Made by a program: the position numbers and the translations under genes
The notes under the pieces: model-generated
Database searches by the model: none
What the model saw: only the letters and a program-made list of their open reading frames with translations
Told to the model about the DNA's origin: nothing
NCBI GenBank assembly: GCA_903834925.1
Contig: CAILLA010000123.1
Span: 1-55,637 of the forward strand
Reading direction: 5' to 3'
Length of the DNA: 55,637 nucleotides
From: an uncultured Schlesneria sp.
GTDB lineage: Bacteria; Planctomycetota; Planctomycetia; Planctomycetales; Planctomycetaceae
Shown here: one piece after another, positions 35,093 to 44,903 of the stretch
Numbering within the stretch: position 1 is the first letter of the stretch
Layout of the letters: every line of letters starts with the position of its first letter

Positions 35093-36163
35093 TTAGTCCA
35101 GCCCGTCCAGAATCCATAACAGTCCGGTGGTTCCAGCCCACAGCATCATGCCTGGTGATTGAACCTCTTTGGCTACGTGATCGCTGTGAGTCTCTGCAAT
35201 CAGGAAAATACACAGTCCATCGTTGCGTCCCAGCATTTCATTGGTCAGCCGCCGAAACCGTAAAAAAACGGGCGTGATCCCTGTCGGCAGGCCGAGTTCC
35301 TCTGGCTTGGTTTGGCCACTGGCAAGTTGCCAGGCGATTTGCCGTGCGCCCGTCGTTTTGCCTGACCCTGGTTCACCCAACAGGATAACGCCTCGTTGCT
35401 TACGTCGTTTCGCGCACTCGAAGACATGCCTCAGTTCGACAGATTGTTCGAACTCAGCACTTCCGTCCTGGAATCGATCGGCGTGCCGTAATTCGATTGA
35501 CTGCTTAAGCGTCGTCTGCAAAGGGATAAACGCTTCCGAGATCGGCAATTCGATCTGCAAATGCAGTCCCATCCCAAGCAATTTGAGATGAGCTGTATCA
35601 GCCGCCAAACGGACAAGGTATTCACGGATGCTGTCCGACGATGGCACAATTTTTATTTGCACGCCAACTTCCGGATCAGGTTTCGCTCGCAGATCCGTAC
35701 ATTTTGCGCGAAGCCGTTTAGCAAGTTCTTCGAAATCGTAATTGCAGAGGTCCGCACGGAATACGACAGCCTGTTTCGGGAAAAGATCCTTCAACCCGTG
35801 GCTCGCAAGCCACTCCTCCGATGGCATCTGCGCGCCATCCAAGAGAACCGGAATAATGAACTTGTTGTTTTGAAGTGCGAGCGCAATCTCTCGACGAACC
35901 CAATCGTTTGGGTCATCTAGGCGAGGATGTCCTTCTAATTTGCCCTCTTCGAACGCGATGAGCTTCCAGCGTTTTCCAATGACCACCAGCATTGCGCAGC
36001 AGTCGAGGACATTTTTTTCGATGTCAGAAGGAAAGTGCTCGCCCCCTTTAATGCTGTTTTTGTCGCGGAATATAGTATTACTACCAAACTCCGTATCCAG
36101 CATTGTCTTGAGCAACGCCACCATTTGGTTCGAGTCATCAATGCGATAGTTGATGAAAATCAT
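35093..36163 (-). CDS. N-terminal part of an interrupted TIR-NACHT protein
   Basis: 356 residues from ATG 36163 to TAA 35093; a TTG at 36214 would add 17 residues, but the TIR domain starts exactly at MIFINYRIDDSNQM. TIR domain about 1-140, with the probable NADase glutamate in DWVRREIALAL (Glu92). The NACHT Walker A is LLGEPGSGKTT (about 261-271). The frame ends at LLWILDGLD, where NACHT proteins normally read LDGLDEV; the glutamate codon GAA would become TAA by a single base change. TIR-STAND proteins of this kind are typically anti-phage or stress sensors. As read, it lacks part of Walker B, so it is either a decaying gene, a split pair or an assembly error. Confidence 0.75.
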   Translation of the reverse strand: MIFINYRIDDSNQMVALLKTMLDTEFGSNTIFRDKNSIKGGEHFPSDIEKNVLDCCAMLVVIGKRWKLIAFEEGKLEGHPRLDDPNDWVRREIALALQNNKFIIPVLLDGAQMPSEEWLASHGLKDLFPKQAVVFRADLCNYDFEELAKRLRAKCTDLRAKPDPEVGVQIKIVPSSDSIREYLVRLAADTAHLKLLGMGLHLQIELPISEAFIPLQTTLKQSIELRHADRFQDGSAEFEQSVELRHVFECAKRRKQRGVILLGEPGSGKTTGARQIAWQLASGQTKPEELGLPTGITPVFLRFRRLTNEMLGRNDGLCIFLIAETHSDHVAKEVQSPGMMLWAGTTGLLWILDGLD

Positions 36164-36664
36164 GGGACGATCAATGCTCGGAAACGGAAATGTTGGCCGA
36201 CGATCATGTCGCAAAGGACCGGGAAACGATTTTCAACATACCGACCAAGGTCAAACAAGGCTACTCGTCCGCACAGCGGGCGAACAATTCTGAAAACATG
36301 ACATAGATGCTTAAAGTGCCCGTAGCATGGGCTTTAGCCCGTGCGCCCCGTGTGTTGCCATCAAAAGAATCGCGTAATCAAGTCTCGGCGTCATGCGTCG
36401 AAGTATTCGTGATGAGAATCAAAGTCGAAAACTTCGATTGAAAACGGGGTCGCTTATGAATTGAAGCGTAACTCGCGTTTTGAGTCTAAACGGCCGTATC
36501 CCGGAATGATTTCGGGAACGATCGCGTGGCCAATTTCTTGCGATTTGGATTCCCAAAACATCGATTTTTTAGGGTTCGTTTTCTCACATTCTGTTTTAAG
36601 ATATACACGGATGGAATGCGAATTTTTTCTGAAACGCAAAGACTTGCACGGGCTAAAGCCCATG
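36164..36664. other. Intergenic region with an inverted-repeat element
   Basis: The 5' region of the TIR gene and the 3' end of the coiled-coil gene enclose the element bounded by the arms at 36322-36344 and 36646-36668. The about 300-base interior has open frames on both strands but none with family resemblance or a ribosome site. Confidence 0.5.
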
Positions 36665-36668
36665 CTAC
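36322..36668. repeat. Element with perfect 23-base terminal inverted repeats
   Basis: Positions 36322-36344 are the exact reverse complement of 36646-36668; the arm reads GTAGCATGGG, CTTTAGCCC, GTGC. Each arm contains the palindrome GGGCTTTAGCCC. The spacer is about 300 bases. The right arm overlaps the last codon of the coiled-coil gene and supplies its TAG. MITE-like; no transposase is present. Confidence 0.8.
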
Positions 36669-38815
36669 GAAAGCAATACCTCGACGTCTCGCGATTGTTC
36701 GCGGTTGTTTTCGCCTAACGATGATAGAAGCCTGCGAATCAGTTGTTCGGCTTCGGTTCTTTCGATCAGCCAGCGGTCGCGGGCAGCGAGCCAGTTTGTG
36801 TGTTGTGATGAGGACTCGGCGGCGGAAATACGAAGGCGTTCTTCGCCCAGGCGCAGCTCTTCGTCGCGGGCGGCAAACCAGTGGGTTAGCTTTTGACGTT
36901 CTTCGGCGAACTCGGTTCGCTGACGTTCGAATTTCGTTTGAGCTTCGATCTGTTCGCGTCGTTGTTCGCTGAGCGTTTCATGCAACTGCTGGTAATTGTC
37001 CATCAGGGCTTTTCGAGCCTGTTCGACTCGTTCTCTCGCGTCTTCCTGGTCCGTGGCTCTCGTGACCTGTGCCCAGGCTTCTTCGACCGCCAAACGCATT
37101 TCGAGGGTGGCTCGATGAGTCTCTTCGAGTTCGGCTCGTAGCTTATCCAGGCGGACGCGGCGACTTTCCAAGCTGTCGCTTCGTTCGGCGACCGCTTCCT
37201 GCTGACGACGGAGTTCGGCTTGCTGGTACTCGCGTTCCTGATCCCAGGCTTGTCGCTCGGCCTCGATGTTCAATCGATCCGTCTCGACCGTACTCGTGAT
37301 CGCTTCGCGCATCTGATGGAACGCTTCGTGTTCGCGATCAAGAGACTTTTCTCGTTCATCGATTGAGGCTCGATATTGATCGATCTGTCGTAAGCGGCGG
37401 ATGATCTGCATGCCCGCTTCTTCCAGCCGCTGTCGTTCGACCTGTCGCTCACGACGATGTTCGTTTTGTACCTGCTCGAACTCGTATCGCGATTTATCCA
37501 GATGCTCCTGCTGGAACCGGATTCGGCTTTCAATCAGAGTCCGTTCACGCGCGAGTTCGCTCTGCTGTGCAGCCAGCGTCTCTTTTTCGCGAGCATAAGC
37601 CAGTTCCCATTCCCCACGCTCTGTACGAAACGCTTCCGTCGCTTGCTCGTGCTGGGCGATCAGTTGGCGTTCGAGTACTTCCCGCGCAGCCGCTGCCTCA
37701 GCCTCTTCACGCTGCCGTGTTTCTTCCCATGCTTCACGCACACCCTGCAAAGCGAGTTCATTAGCTTCACGAGCGGCCTGGGCTTCGCGTTCCCATTCCT
37801 GACGTGCGGCACGCAGTTCGGCTTGCTCAAGTTCGCGAGTCTGCTTCCATTCGTTTTGCTCGGCCTCAAGTTGCCGTCTGTTCTGTTCTCGCAATTCGGC
37901 CAGTTCAATCGCCAGGGCTTCGCGAGTTGTGACGAATTCCGCGTTGGCGCTCGTGACGGTCGATTCGAAAAATGCCTTTTCGCGCTCGAGTTCCGCTTTT
38001 TCTGAATCACGAACTTTTTGCCAGGCTTGCTGATCCTGCTGGAACGCCACATGCCGCTGCTCCCACTCCGTGGTCAGCGCATTCCATAACTTTTCACGCT
38101 CGGACTGAAGCGTTTGGTCGTTTTCAACAGCTAGCTCAGCCAATCGCTTTTGCAGCGTTGCTTCGAGACGATTGACTCGATCCAGTTCGACGCCAAAAGC
38201 GGTTTTGGCTTGTTCGAACGCATCTCGTTCGACCTTCAGTTCTGCAATCACTTCGAGTCGATACGATTGTTTTCGAAGTTCCAGCTCGTTGAGCTGGCGA
38301 GCGAACTGAGCTCGTTCCGCTTCGAACGCACGCGACTGCACTTCAAAGGCTGCGTATCGATCGGCAAATGCCTTTTCGTTTGTTTCAAGCCGAAGCGTCA
38401 GCGCATCCAATAGCGATCGCTCGGTCGCGACCGACTGGATGGACCGCGAGCGTTCGTTCTCAAATGCGGATTTCAATTCCTGGAAAGCCCGTTCACGAAC
38501 GTCGAGCTCGTCCTTTTGAGACTGGATTTGAAGGTGTAACCGGTGAGCGATCTGGCTCACTTCTTGCAGGAAATGCGTATCCAGCTGAGGAAGTTCAGAG
38601 GCCGTTCGAGGGCTGGTCGATTCTGCAGATTTTCCGTCGAGCCGATTCGGATGGTCGCGACGTGATTCTGGCTGGCCAGAGTGTCCAGCATAATTGTGAG
38701 CCGGATCAATCCGGTGGCCGATTCCAGTTAAATCGGATTTTTGAGCATCGCCAGCCGACTCGTTCGTCGGTCGAACGGTCAGGCGACCAAAATCATCCTT
38801 AACTTGCTCTTTCAT
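36665..38815 (-). CDS. Long coiled-coil protein
   Basis: A 716-residue, highly charged protein. After about 80 disordered residues, almost the entire rest (about 90-700) is continuous heptad-like helix rich in Glu, Arg, Gln and Ala (for example LEREKAFFESTVTSANAEF, REAWEETRQREEAEAAAAR), so an extended coiled coil is certain. The family is not recognised; proteins of this type act as scaffolds or in cell shape. The open frame reaches a GTG at 38848, but ATG 38815 has AAAGGA upstream and is preferred. The stop TAG lies inside the inverted repeat 36646-36668, so the C-terminus may have been trimmed by that element. No operon partner. Confidence 0.8.
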   Translation of the reverse strand: MKEQVKDDFGRLTVRPTNESAGDAQKSDLTGIGHRIDPAHNYAGHSGQPESRRDHPNRLDGKSAESTSPRTASELPQLDTHFLQEVSQIAHRLHLQIQSQKDELDVRERAFQELKSAFENERSRSIQSVATERSLLDALTLRLETNEKAFADRYAAFEVQSRAFEAERAQFARQLNELELRKQSYRLEVIAELKVERDAFEQAKTAFGVELDRVNRLEATLQKRLAELAVENDQTLQSEREKLWNALTTEWEQRHVAFQQDQQAWQKVRDSEKAELEREKAFFESTVTSANAEFVTTREALAIELAELREQNRRQLEAEQNEWKQTRELEQAELRAARQEWEREAQAAREANELALQGVREAWEETRQREEAEAAAAREVLERQLIAQHEQATEAFRTERGEWELAYAREKETLAAQQSELARERTLIESRIRFQQEHLDKSRYEFEQVQNEHRRERQVERQRLEEAGMQIIRRLRQIDQYRASIDEREKSLDREHEAFHQMREAITSTVETDRLNIEAERQAWDQEREYQQAELRRQQEAVAERSDSLESRRVRLDKLRAELEETHRATLEMRLAVEEAWAQVTRATDQEDARERVEQARKALMDNYQQLHETLSEQRREQIEAQTKFERQRTEFAEERQKLTHWFAARDEELRLGEERLRISAAESSSQHTNWLAARDRWLIERTEAEQLIRRLLSSLGENNREQSRDVEVLLS

Positions 38816-38871
38816 ACGGGAATCCTTTCCCTGCGCTCCCCCAACCACTTTCGAAGTGGCCTAACATCAAT

Positions 38872-38920
38872 AGCCGAAAGTCTTTCGGTTAAAATGTTGA
38901 AACACAACCATTTGGTTGAA
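38872..38920 (-). promoter_or_regulatory. Two palindromes upstream of the coiled-coil gene
   Basis: CCGAAAG (38874-38880) / CTTTCGG (38882-38888), and CAACCA (38905-38910) facing TGGTTG (38913-38918). They lie 60-105 bases before the ATG. They may be operator sites; no bound protein can be named. Confidence 0.3.
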
Positions 38921-38942
38921 TTTCCAGGGGAAAATGATCCGT

Positions 38943-38975
38943 CAAAAAACAACGAACACGGACAGTAAGTCCGTG
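38943..38975 (-). terminator. trxA: trxA intrinsic terminator
   Basis: On the minus strand, CACGGAC and GTCCGTG (38957-38975) form a 7-bp stem with a 5-base loop, followed by TTCGTTGTTTTTTG. It is 75 bases after the thioredoxin stop codon. Confidence 0.7.
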
Positions 38976-39048
38976 CTCAGAAAATACTTGCAATAATCAT
39001 CAGAACATTGCCAGATGTTCGATCCGTCGAACAACTGATTTATCGAAA

Positions 39049-39375
39049 CTAGATATTCGCTTCAACGTTCTTAGCTAATTCTTCCGGTTTAACATTTCCG
39101 ACACAACTGGCGACTCGCTGTCCCCCTTTGAAAAACAGAACCGTCGGAATCGAGCTGATTCCAAACTGACCTGCGTAGTGTTGATGCTCATCAATATTCA
39201 GTTTGCCCACCTTGACGCGCCCTGCGTAAGTTGCGGCGATGGCTTCAATTTTTGGGGCCAGTAACTTACAAGGGCCGCACCAGGGTGCCCAGAAGTCAAC
39301 AACCACAAGTTCTTTGCTATCAAGAACATCTTCCTTAAAACTGTCGTCCGAAAACTCAACCAAATCGCCTGCCAT
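39049..39375 (-). CDS. trxA: Thioredoxin
   Basis: A 108-residue cytosolic thiol-disulfide oxidoreductase. The active site is WAPWCGPCK with Cys33 and Cys36, the canonical CGPC. The cis-proline loop FGISSIPTVLFFKGG and the buried Asp in VVVDFWA are present. Full-length and complete. It has its own promoter (39451-39478) and terminator, so it is monocistronic. The start is supported by GAGAAGAAATC ATG. Confidence 0.96.
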   Translation of the reverse strand: MAGDLVEFSDDSFKEDVLDSKELVVVDFWAPWCGPCKLLAPKIEAIAATYAGRVKVGKLNIDEHQHYAGQFGISSIPTVLFFKGGQRVASCVGNVKPEELAKNVEANI

Positions 39376-39450
39376 GATTTCTTCTCTCGGAAAGTAAAAC
39401 TACCTGATCGCTTAAACTGCGATATTTTTGTAATCCGTGCCGTACGTGGG

Positions 39451-39478
39451 ATTATAGGGAAAAGCCTGTGGCGGTCAA
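39451..39478 (-). promoter_or_regulatory. trxA: trxA sigma-70-type promoter
   Basis: On the minus strand TTGACC (39478-39473), a 16-base spacer and a perfect TATAAT (39456-39451), about 75 bases upstream of the trxA start. Unusually close to the consensus for this window. Confidence 0.65.
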
Positions 39479-39544
39479 TTTGGATAGTTTCGAACCACGG
39501 GTCATTCGGGAAGCAATCGAGATTTTCAAGATCGGAAAAGCTGT

Positions 39545-39637
39545 GTGCCACGATCATGGAGTCTTCGACATGGTCGTGAGACGTTGGATATGCTGTGTTC
39601 GATCACGGCCTTGTCGAAGACTCCAAGACCGTGGCAC
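39545..39637. repeat. GTGCCACGG-family inverted repeat, intact copy
   Basis: Two 34-base arms, 39545-39578 and 39604-39637, are reverse complements at 30 positions. Each arm is itself a hairpin around GAGTCTTCGA or TCGAAGACTC. In the left arm the stem is CACGATCATG/CATGGTCGTG and in the right CACGGCCTTG/CAAGACCGTG, so most stem differences are paired. It lies 31 bases after the ilvD stop. Confidence 0.75.
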
Positions 39638-39667
39638 CCCCGTTTGAAACACTAACCCGCTGTCAGA

Positions 39668-41347
39668 TCATTCGTCCGTGACGCATCCTTCCGACGCACT
39701 CTTGACGTTTTTGATATATTTGTACAGCGTCCCGCGAGTCGACTTCAAATCGGGTGCTTTCCATGCCTTGCGTCGCGCTGAAAGTTCGGCGTCTGACAGA
39801 TCCAGGTCGATGCGATTGATTTCCGCATTAATCGTGATTTTATCGCCGTCTTTCAACAGGGCGATCGCCCCCCCTTCCTGGGCTTCCGGCGTTACGTGTC
39901 CAACAAGGAACCCGTGCGATCCGCCTGAGAATCGGCCGTCGGTAATCAGTGCTACGTCTGCACCGAGCCCAGCTCCCATGATCGCGGATGTCGGAGTCAG
40001 CATTTCGGGCATCCCTGGACCACCCTTCGGTCCTTCATAGCGGATGACAATCACGTCTCCCTTATGAATCAAACCGTCTTCCAGTCCCTTCAGCATCAGT
40101 TCTTCGGAATCGAAGACTCGAGCCGGTCCCGAGAAGATCAAACCTTCTTTACCAGTAATCTTGGCGACGGCGCCGTCCGGGCAGAAGTTGCCGCGCATGA
40201 TGCGGATGTGACCGGACTCCTTTAACGGTTTTTCGATCGGCTGAATGATTCGTTGACCCTCGGCGAGACCAGGCAAATCTTTCAGATTCTCGGCCACAGA
40301 CTTGCCCGTCACGGTCATGCAGCTGCCGTCGATGAGTCCCTTTTCGAGCAGATACTTCATAACGGCTGGCGTACCGCCAACGTGATGCAAGTCTTCCATC
40401 ACGTATTTTCCGCTCGGCTTCAAATCCGCAATGTAAGGGATACGATCGCTGACCGATTGGAAGTCGTCGATGGTGAGCGGCACATTGACCGCACGGGCCA
40501 TCGCGATCAAGTGCAGCACGGCGTTCGTCGATCCACCTGTCGCCATGATCAAGACCATCGCGTTCTCGAAGGCGGCACGGGTCATGATGTCCCGTGGCTT
40601 CAGATCAAGTTCCAGCAGTTTGCGAATCGCCTTCCCTGCCGCGATGCATTCACCCAGCTTGATCGGGTCTTCAGCGGGAATGGAGGAACTGTACGGAAGC
40701 GACATTCCCATTGCTTCAATGGCCGAGGCCATCGTGTTGGCCGTGTACATCCCGCCGCAGGCTCCGGCGCCTGGACAACTATGTTCGACGATCGACTGAC
40801 GTTCTTCGTCCGTGATCTTGCCCGTAATGTATTCGCCGTAACACTGAAACGCCGAAACGATGTCGAGCTTGGGATGCAGATCAATGCAGCCCGCCTTGAT
40901 CGTTCCGCCATAAATCATCAGCGATGGGCGGTTCAAGCGCCCCATCGCCATGATGCAGCCAGGCATGTTCTTGTCACAGCCGGGAATCGAAATATTGGCA
41001 TCGTACCATTGGGCCGACATCACAGTTTCAATGCTGTCGGCAATGATGTCGCGCGATTGCAGCGAGTACGACATCCCGTCGGTCCCCATCGAGATCCCGT
41101 CGCTGACGCCGATCGTGTTGAATCGCATTCCATACAGTCCCGCCGCGTTGACCCCTTCTTTCACCTTTTCGGAAAGCTTGTTGAGGTGCATATTGCAGGG
41201 GTTGCCGTCGTACCAGACCGCGGAAATCCCGACTTGTGCCTTATCCATGTCTTCGCGGGTCATCCCGGTCGCATAGAGCATGGCCTGCGAAGCCCCCTGC
41301 GAGCGGGGCTGAGTGATTCGTGAACTGTATTTGTTGATCTGCGTCAT
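39668..41347 (-). CDS. ilvD: Dihydroxy-acid dehydratase
   Basis: A 559-residue enzyme of valine/isoleucine/pantothenate synthesis that dehydrates 2,3-dihydroxy acids. The Fe-S cluster cysteines are Cys51 ([11 protein letters not shown]), Cys124 ([11 protein letters not shown]) and Cys197 ([11 protein letters not shown]). [11 protein letters not shown] and the C-terminal [19 protein letters not shown] are also typical. The frame extends to 41389, but the conserved beginning [14 protein letters not shown] starts at 41347; an ATG at 41359 is possible. No other ilv genes are nearby. Confidence 0.95.
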   Translation of the reverse strand: MTQINKYSSRITQPRSQGASQAMLYATGMTREDMDKAQVGISAVWYDGNPCNMHLNKLSEKVKEGVNAAGLYGMRFNTIGVSDGISMGTDGMSYSLQSRDIIADSIETVMSAQWYDANISIPGCDKNMPGCIMAMGRLNRPSLMIYGGTIKAGCIDLHPKLDIVSAFQCYGEYITGKITDEERQSIVEHSCPGAGACGGMYTANTMASAIEAMGMSLPYSSSIPAEDPIKLGECIAAGKAIRKLLELDLKPRDIMTRAAFENAMVLIMATGGSTNAVLHLIAMARAVNVPLTIDDFQSVSDRIPYIADLKPSGKYVMEDLHHVGGTPAVMKYLLEKGLIDGSCMTVTGKSVAENLKDLPGLAEGQRIIQPIEKPLKESGHIRIMRGNFCPDGAVAKITGKEGLIFSGPARVFDSEELMLKGLEDGLIHKGDVIVIRYEGPKGGPGMPEMLTPTSAIMGAGLGADVALITDGRFSGGSHGFLVGHVTPEAQEGGAIALLKDGDKITINAEINRIDLDLSDAELSARRKAWKAPDLKSTRGTLYKYIKNVKSASEGCVTDE

Positions 41348-41490
41348 CTTAAATTTCATTATCAAAAAGGGGGGTGGAAACATTGTCACTAAGTTGTGGG
41401 AGTACCGGAAGAAAAAGTACCTGCTGGCCCTTACCGTTCTTTGACGCCGTGCTGACAGTACTCTCGCGTTATTGGGGCCGAAAATTGCCG

Positions 41491-42099
41491 TTACAATTCA
41501 GACATCGCACCGATGATTTCATCCGTGATATCTAGATTATTCTCGTAGATGACATTTCGACTGAGGCTCTGCAATAACTTCACTGGGTCATCTTCCTTGA
41601 CGGGTTCAGGTTGCTTCCAGAGCACCAGGTCGATCCCGCGAGCCTGCGCGTAATTTGCAATTTCTGGTGCCGTTTTCTGGTAAATCGCCAGGTAAATTCC
41701 GGCTTGTTCTTTCTGAAACTTTCGTGCTTCTGCCGCTTGAAACTCCGATAATTCCGTTTGCTTTTTCTTCAGCTGATTCTCGATTTCCTTGCGTTCTTCC
41801 GACCCTTGTTCAAGTCTCTTCCATTTTTCCGTCAGCTGCTGAAATTCCATGATCAATTTTCGGGACGCTTCTTGAGACTCGGAAACCTTCGTCTTTAGTT
41901 CATTCTGGTAATTCTGATAGATTTTTGACTTCATATAGACGCGCGTCATGTCAATAACTGCAATTCGCGTCGCCCCAGGGGGCGAATCTTTTTTCCCGGA
42001 GTCAGCCGACGGATCTGCGGTGGCGTGACGACTGAGTGCCCCGAAGAAAAGTCCGCTCAAACAAACTCCAATCAGCATCGTCGACAGGAACTTCGCCAT
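41491..42099 (-). CDS. OmpH/Skp-like periplasmic protein
   Basis: A 202-residue exported protein: hydrophobic signal segment ([19 protein letters not shown]) cleaved near residue 28, then [20 protein letters not shown], the conserved OmpH beginning (VDxxxV). A long charged helical hairpin (about 65-150) follows, and the family C-terminal part [15 protein letters not shown]. Skp/OmpH proteins hold outer-membrane proteins during transit; a role in this organism is assumed from the family. It is 39 bases downstream of the small monooxygenase-like gene, in the same direction. Confidence 0.82.
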   Translation of the reverse strand: MAKFLSTMLIGVCLSGLFFGALSRHATADPSADSGKKDSPPGATRIAVIDMTRVYMKSKIYQNYQNELKTKVSESQEASRKLIMEFQQLTEKWKRLEQGSEERKEIENQLKKKQTELSEFQAAEARKFQKEQAGIYLAIYQKTAPEIANYAQARGIDLVLWKQPEPVKEDDPVKLLQSLSRNVIYENNLDITDEIIGAMSEL

Positions 42100-42137
42100 T
42101 TCCGAGCCCTTTCATCGAGTTTAGGAAGGATGCATGA

Positions 42138-42425
42138 CTATTCAACGAGCGTCGATGGATGTGGCACGCGATCAACACGAGGCAAAACTTTCGGAACATA
42201 GATCGTCGTGTAAGCCAAGGCTTTTCGGTGAGCGTCAATCGCAGCCTGATCGGACCAGTGTTCGTTCAAAATGAAGACTTTGGGGTCATTGTTAGAATGA
42301 TAGACTTCAAATCGCAGACAGCCCGGCTCCTGTCGCGACAACCGCCCCTGCTCTGAAAGCAAGCTTTGAATCTCGGAGACGTCGTTGGCATCTTTGACCG
42401 TCAAGACAACATTGATGTAGATCAT
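42138..42425 (-). CDS. Antibiotic biosynthesis monooxygenase-fold (putative quinol monooxygenase)
   Basis: A 95-residue ABM-domain protein. It begins MIYINVVLTVKDANDVSEIQ, and has the conserved EPGCLRFEVYHSNNDPKVFILNEHWSDQAAIDAHRKA, the pattern of the YgiN/ABM family with its pair of buried polar residues. These dimeric ferredoxin-like proteins often oxidise quinols or phenols without cofactor, but many are uncharacterised. It follows pheS by 15 bases and may be cotranscribed. Confidence 0.82.
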   Translation of the reverse strand: MIYINVVLTVKDANDVSEIQSLLSEQGRLSRQEPGCLRFEVYHSNNDPKVFILNEHWSDQAAIDAHRKALAYTTIYVPKVLPRVDRVPHPSTLVE

Positions 42426-42440
42426 GTGATTTCCTATGAA

Positions 42441-43442
42441 TCAGAACTGCTGCAGGAAACGAATGTCATTCTGATAAAAATGTCGAATATTCTTGATTCC
42501 ATGACGCATCATACAGAACCGGGCGATCCCCAGACCAAACGCAAAGCCGCTCACTTCGTCAGGGTCGTAACCAACAGCCCTTAACACGTTCGGGTCGACC
42601 ATGCCGGCGCCACCCAATTCCAGCCAGCTGTCACCACGTTGCACATCGAATTCAACGCTCGGTTCGGTGAACGGGAAGAATGACGGACGGAACCTGACGT
42701 GAACATCTTCACCGAGATAAGCGGTCGCGAACAGTCGCAGCACAGTCTTCAGGGACGCCATCGTGACATCCTTACCGACCATCAAACCTTCCATCTGATG
42801 GAACATGAGGTGATGCGTATCATCGATTTCGTCTGGGCGATAAACGCGTCCGACCGAAACAATTCGAATTGGGGGCTTTCGATTTTCCATCACACGGATC
42901 TGAATCGTTGAGGTCTGGCTGCGAAGCAATCGAGGCCCACCCCCTGCCACACCAGCGGTTGCCAGATAGAAATTGTCCAGCGGATCGCGAGCGGGATGGT
43001 CGTCTGGAATATTGAGTGCGACGAAGTTGTGCCACTCATCTTCGATTTCGGGACCGTCTTCCACCTCGAAACCGAACCGAGCCATGATGTCCTGGAATTC
43101 GTTGATCGTCTGCGTCAACGGATGCCTTTTGCCGATAACCGGCCGGATGCCGGGCAAGGTCACGTCAATCGCGGTTGCCACGACTTTTGTGTGGCTAAGT
43201 TCTTTCTGTCGCTCTTCCCATGCCTTGGTGACGGCGTCTTTAACTTCATTGAACCGCTTACCAACCTCAGGCCGTTGCTCAGGCGGAACCTTGGCGAGAT
43301 TCGCCTGCAGGTCTTTCAACTTTCCCTGCTTTTTACCAAGGAACTCGATTCGAGCCTGTTCCAACGATTCCGCGTTGTTTGCCGCTGCAATTGCGACTAG
43401 GGCTTCGTGCTGGAATGCGGAGAAGATCTGGCTGAGTTCCAT
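42441..43442 (-). CDS. pheS: Phenylalanine-tRNA ligase alpha subunit
   Basis: A 333-residue class II aminoacyl-tRNA synthetase subunit. The N-terminal coiled coil (about 1-85) binds tRNA. Motif 2 is around [44 protein letters not shown], and motif 3 is [18 protein letters not shown] (about 300-317). The chain is complete. pheT, the beta subunit, is not next to it, which is a departure from the usual pheST order. It lies downstream of rplT with an intrinsic terminator between them. Confidence 0.95.
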   Translation of the reverse strand: MELSQIFSAFQHEALVAIAAANNAESLEQARIEFLGKKQGKLKDLQANLAKVPPEQRPEVGKRFNEVKDAVTKAWEERQKELSHTKVVATAIDVTLPGIRPVIGKRHPLTQTINEFQDIMARFGFEVEDGPEIEDEWHNFVALNIPDDHPARDPLDNFYLATAGVAGGGPRLLRSQTSTIQIRVMENRKPPIRIVSVGRVYRPDEIDDTHHLMFHQMEGLMVGKDVTMASLKTVLRLFATAYLGEDVHVRFRPSFFPFTEPSVEFDVQRGDSWLELGGAGMVDPNVLRAVGYDPDEVSGFAFGLGIARFCMMRHGIKNIRHFYQNDIRFLQQF

Positions 43443-43462
43443 AATAGTTCCTGGCGATTAAA

Positions 43463-43501
43463 CAAAAAGACACCACCCCTTGATCAGCTTGGGGCAGTGT
43501 C
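43463..43501 (-). terminator. Terminator or attenuator between rplT and pheS
   Basis: On the minus strand GACAC..GCCCC (43501-43491) pairs with GGGG..GTGTC (43479-43469), with a 2x2 internal loop, followed by TTTTTG. It lies about 35 bases past rplT and about 25 before pheS, so it would end most transcripts or act as an attenuator for pheS. No Phe-rich leader peptide was seen. Confidence 0.7.
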
Positions 43502-43533
43502 TTGATCAAATCAACTCTCGCGAACAATCCGGT

Positions 43534-43905
43534 CTAAACCGCCTGATTTGCCTTTTTCAGCCCCTCACGCACCAGCGCCGTGACTTCGTCGAAGACTTCC
43601 GGGCTGTGAATCGCCATTTCGCTGAGTACCTTACGGTTCAGCTTGATGTCCGCCAGCGTGAGTCCATAGATAAACCGTGAATAGGACAAGCCACGCATTT
43701 CAGCGGCCGCCTTGATTCGGATGATCCACAGAGCTCGGAATTCACGCTTGCGATTCCGTCGGTCGCGATAGGCGAAAACGCGGTTCCGTACGACGGTCTC
43801 TTTGACGAGACGCAGCAGGTTCTTTCGGCCGCCGTAGCTGCCCTTCACTTCACGAAATAGTCGCTTATGGGACTTACGACGTGCGACGCTAAAAGAAATT
43901 CTCAT
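43534..43905 (-). CDS. rplT: 50S ribosomal protein L20
   Basis: A 123-residue, very basic ribosomal protein. Residues such as [22 protein letters not shown] at the N-terminus and [24 protein letters not shown] near 80-105 are diagnostic of L20. The protein binds 23S rRNA and is an early assembly protein; in other bacteria it also represses its own operon. It follows rpmI by 63 bases. Confidence 0.97.
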   Translation of the reverse strand: MRISFSVARRKSHKRLFREVKGSYGGRKNLLRLVKETVVRNRVFAYRDRRNRKREFRALWIIRIKAAAEMRGLSYSRFIYGLTLADIKLNRKVLSEMAIHSPEVFDEVTALVREGLKKANQAV

Positions 43906-43968
43906 AATGACATTCGCTGATTAGAACACAAACCGAACGACGGACAAGGAACGAATAAGATTCGTCAA

Positions 43969-44172
43969 CTAATGACCTGCAGACCGCAGAGCATCGCAAA
44001 TCATTTTGGCGTCAGCCTTTACAAGAACAACGTCATTTCGATTCTGGCGTTTTCTTTTGCTGGATTTATGGCTGAGCAAGTGGCCTCGGTAAGCGCTGCG
44101 GCACTTTGCCTTGCCCGAAGCGGTCACTTTGAACCGCTTCTTCATCCCTTTGTGAGTTTTTTGCTTCGGCAT
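43969..44172 (-). CDS. rpmI: 50S ribosomal protein L35
   Basis: A 67-residue ribosomal protein, beginning MPKQKTHKGMKKRFKVTASGK and containing RGHLLSHKSSKRKRQNR, as in L35. The open frame continues upstream to 44274, but the ATG at 44172 gives the family length and start. Flanked by infC and rplT in the normal order. Confidence 0.95.
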   Translation of the reverse strand: MPKQKTHKGMKKRFKVTASGKAKCRSAYRGHLLSHKSSKRKRQNRNDVVLVKADAKMICDALRSAGH

Positions 44173-44321
44173 GGCCGTAATTCCTTGGTTTTCATAAATG
44201 CAATGCAGGTGATGAATCGACGCCACCGCATTCCCCTGACATCGGGGGGGAGGAGTATATCCGATTCGCCACAAAATTTTCCAGCGACTTTTTTATCGAA
44301 CGAAAATCACCGGGGCAACCC

Positions 44322-44831
<510 letters not shown>

Positions 44832-44903
44832 TGCTGCGTTCTCCTGAAATGGTATCGATATTGCCCGGCGGCATTCCGAGCATCACTCAAACTGGGACAT
44901 ATA

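Noticed and set aside
37457-38005. 182-codon + strand frame rich in Phe/Leu
   Set aside because: It is the antisense of the coiled-coil gene, where Glu/Lys/Arg codons read backwards give Phe/Leu/Ser.
40253-41323. 356-codon + strand open frame
   Set aside because: It lies opposite ilvD, whose motifs are unambiguous; its composition (His/Arg-rich) is that of an antisense frame.
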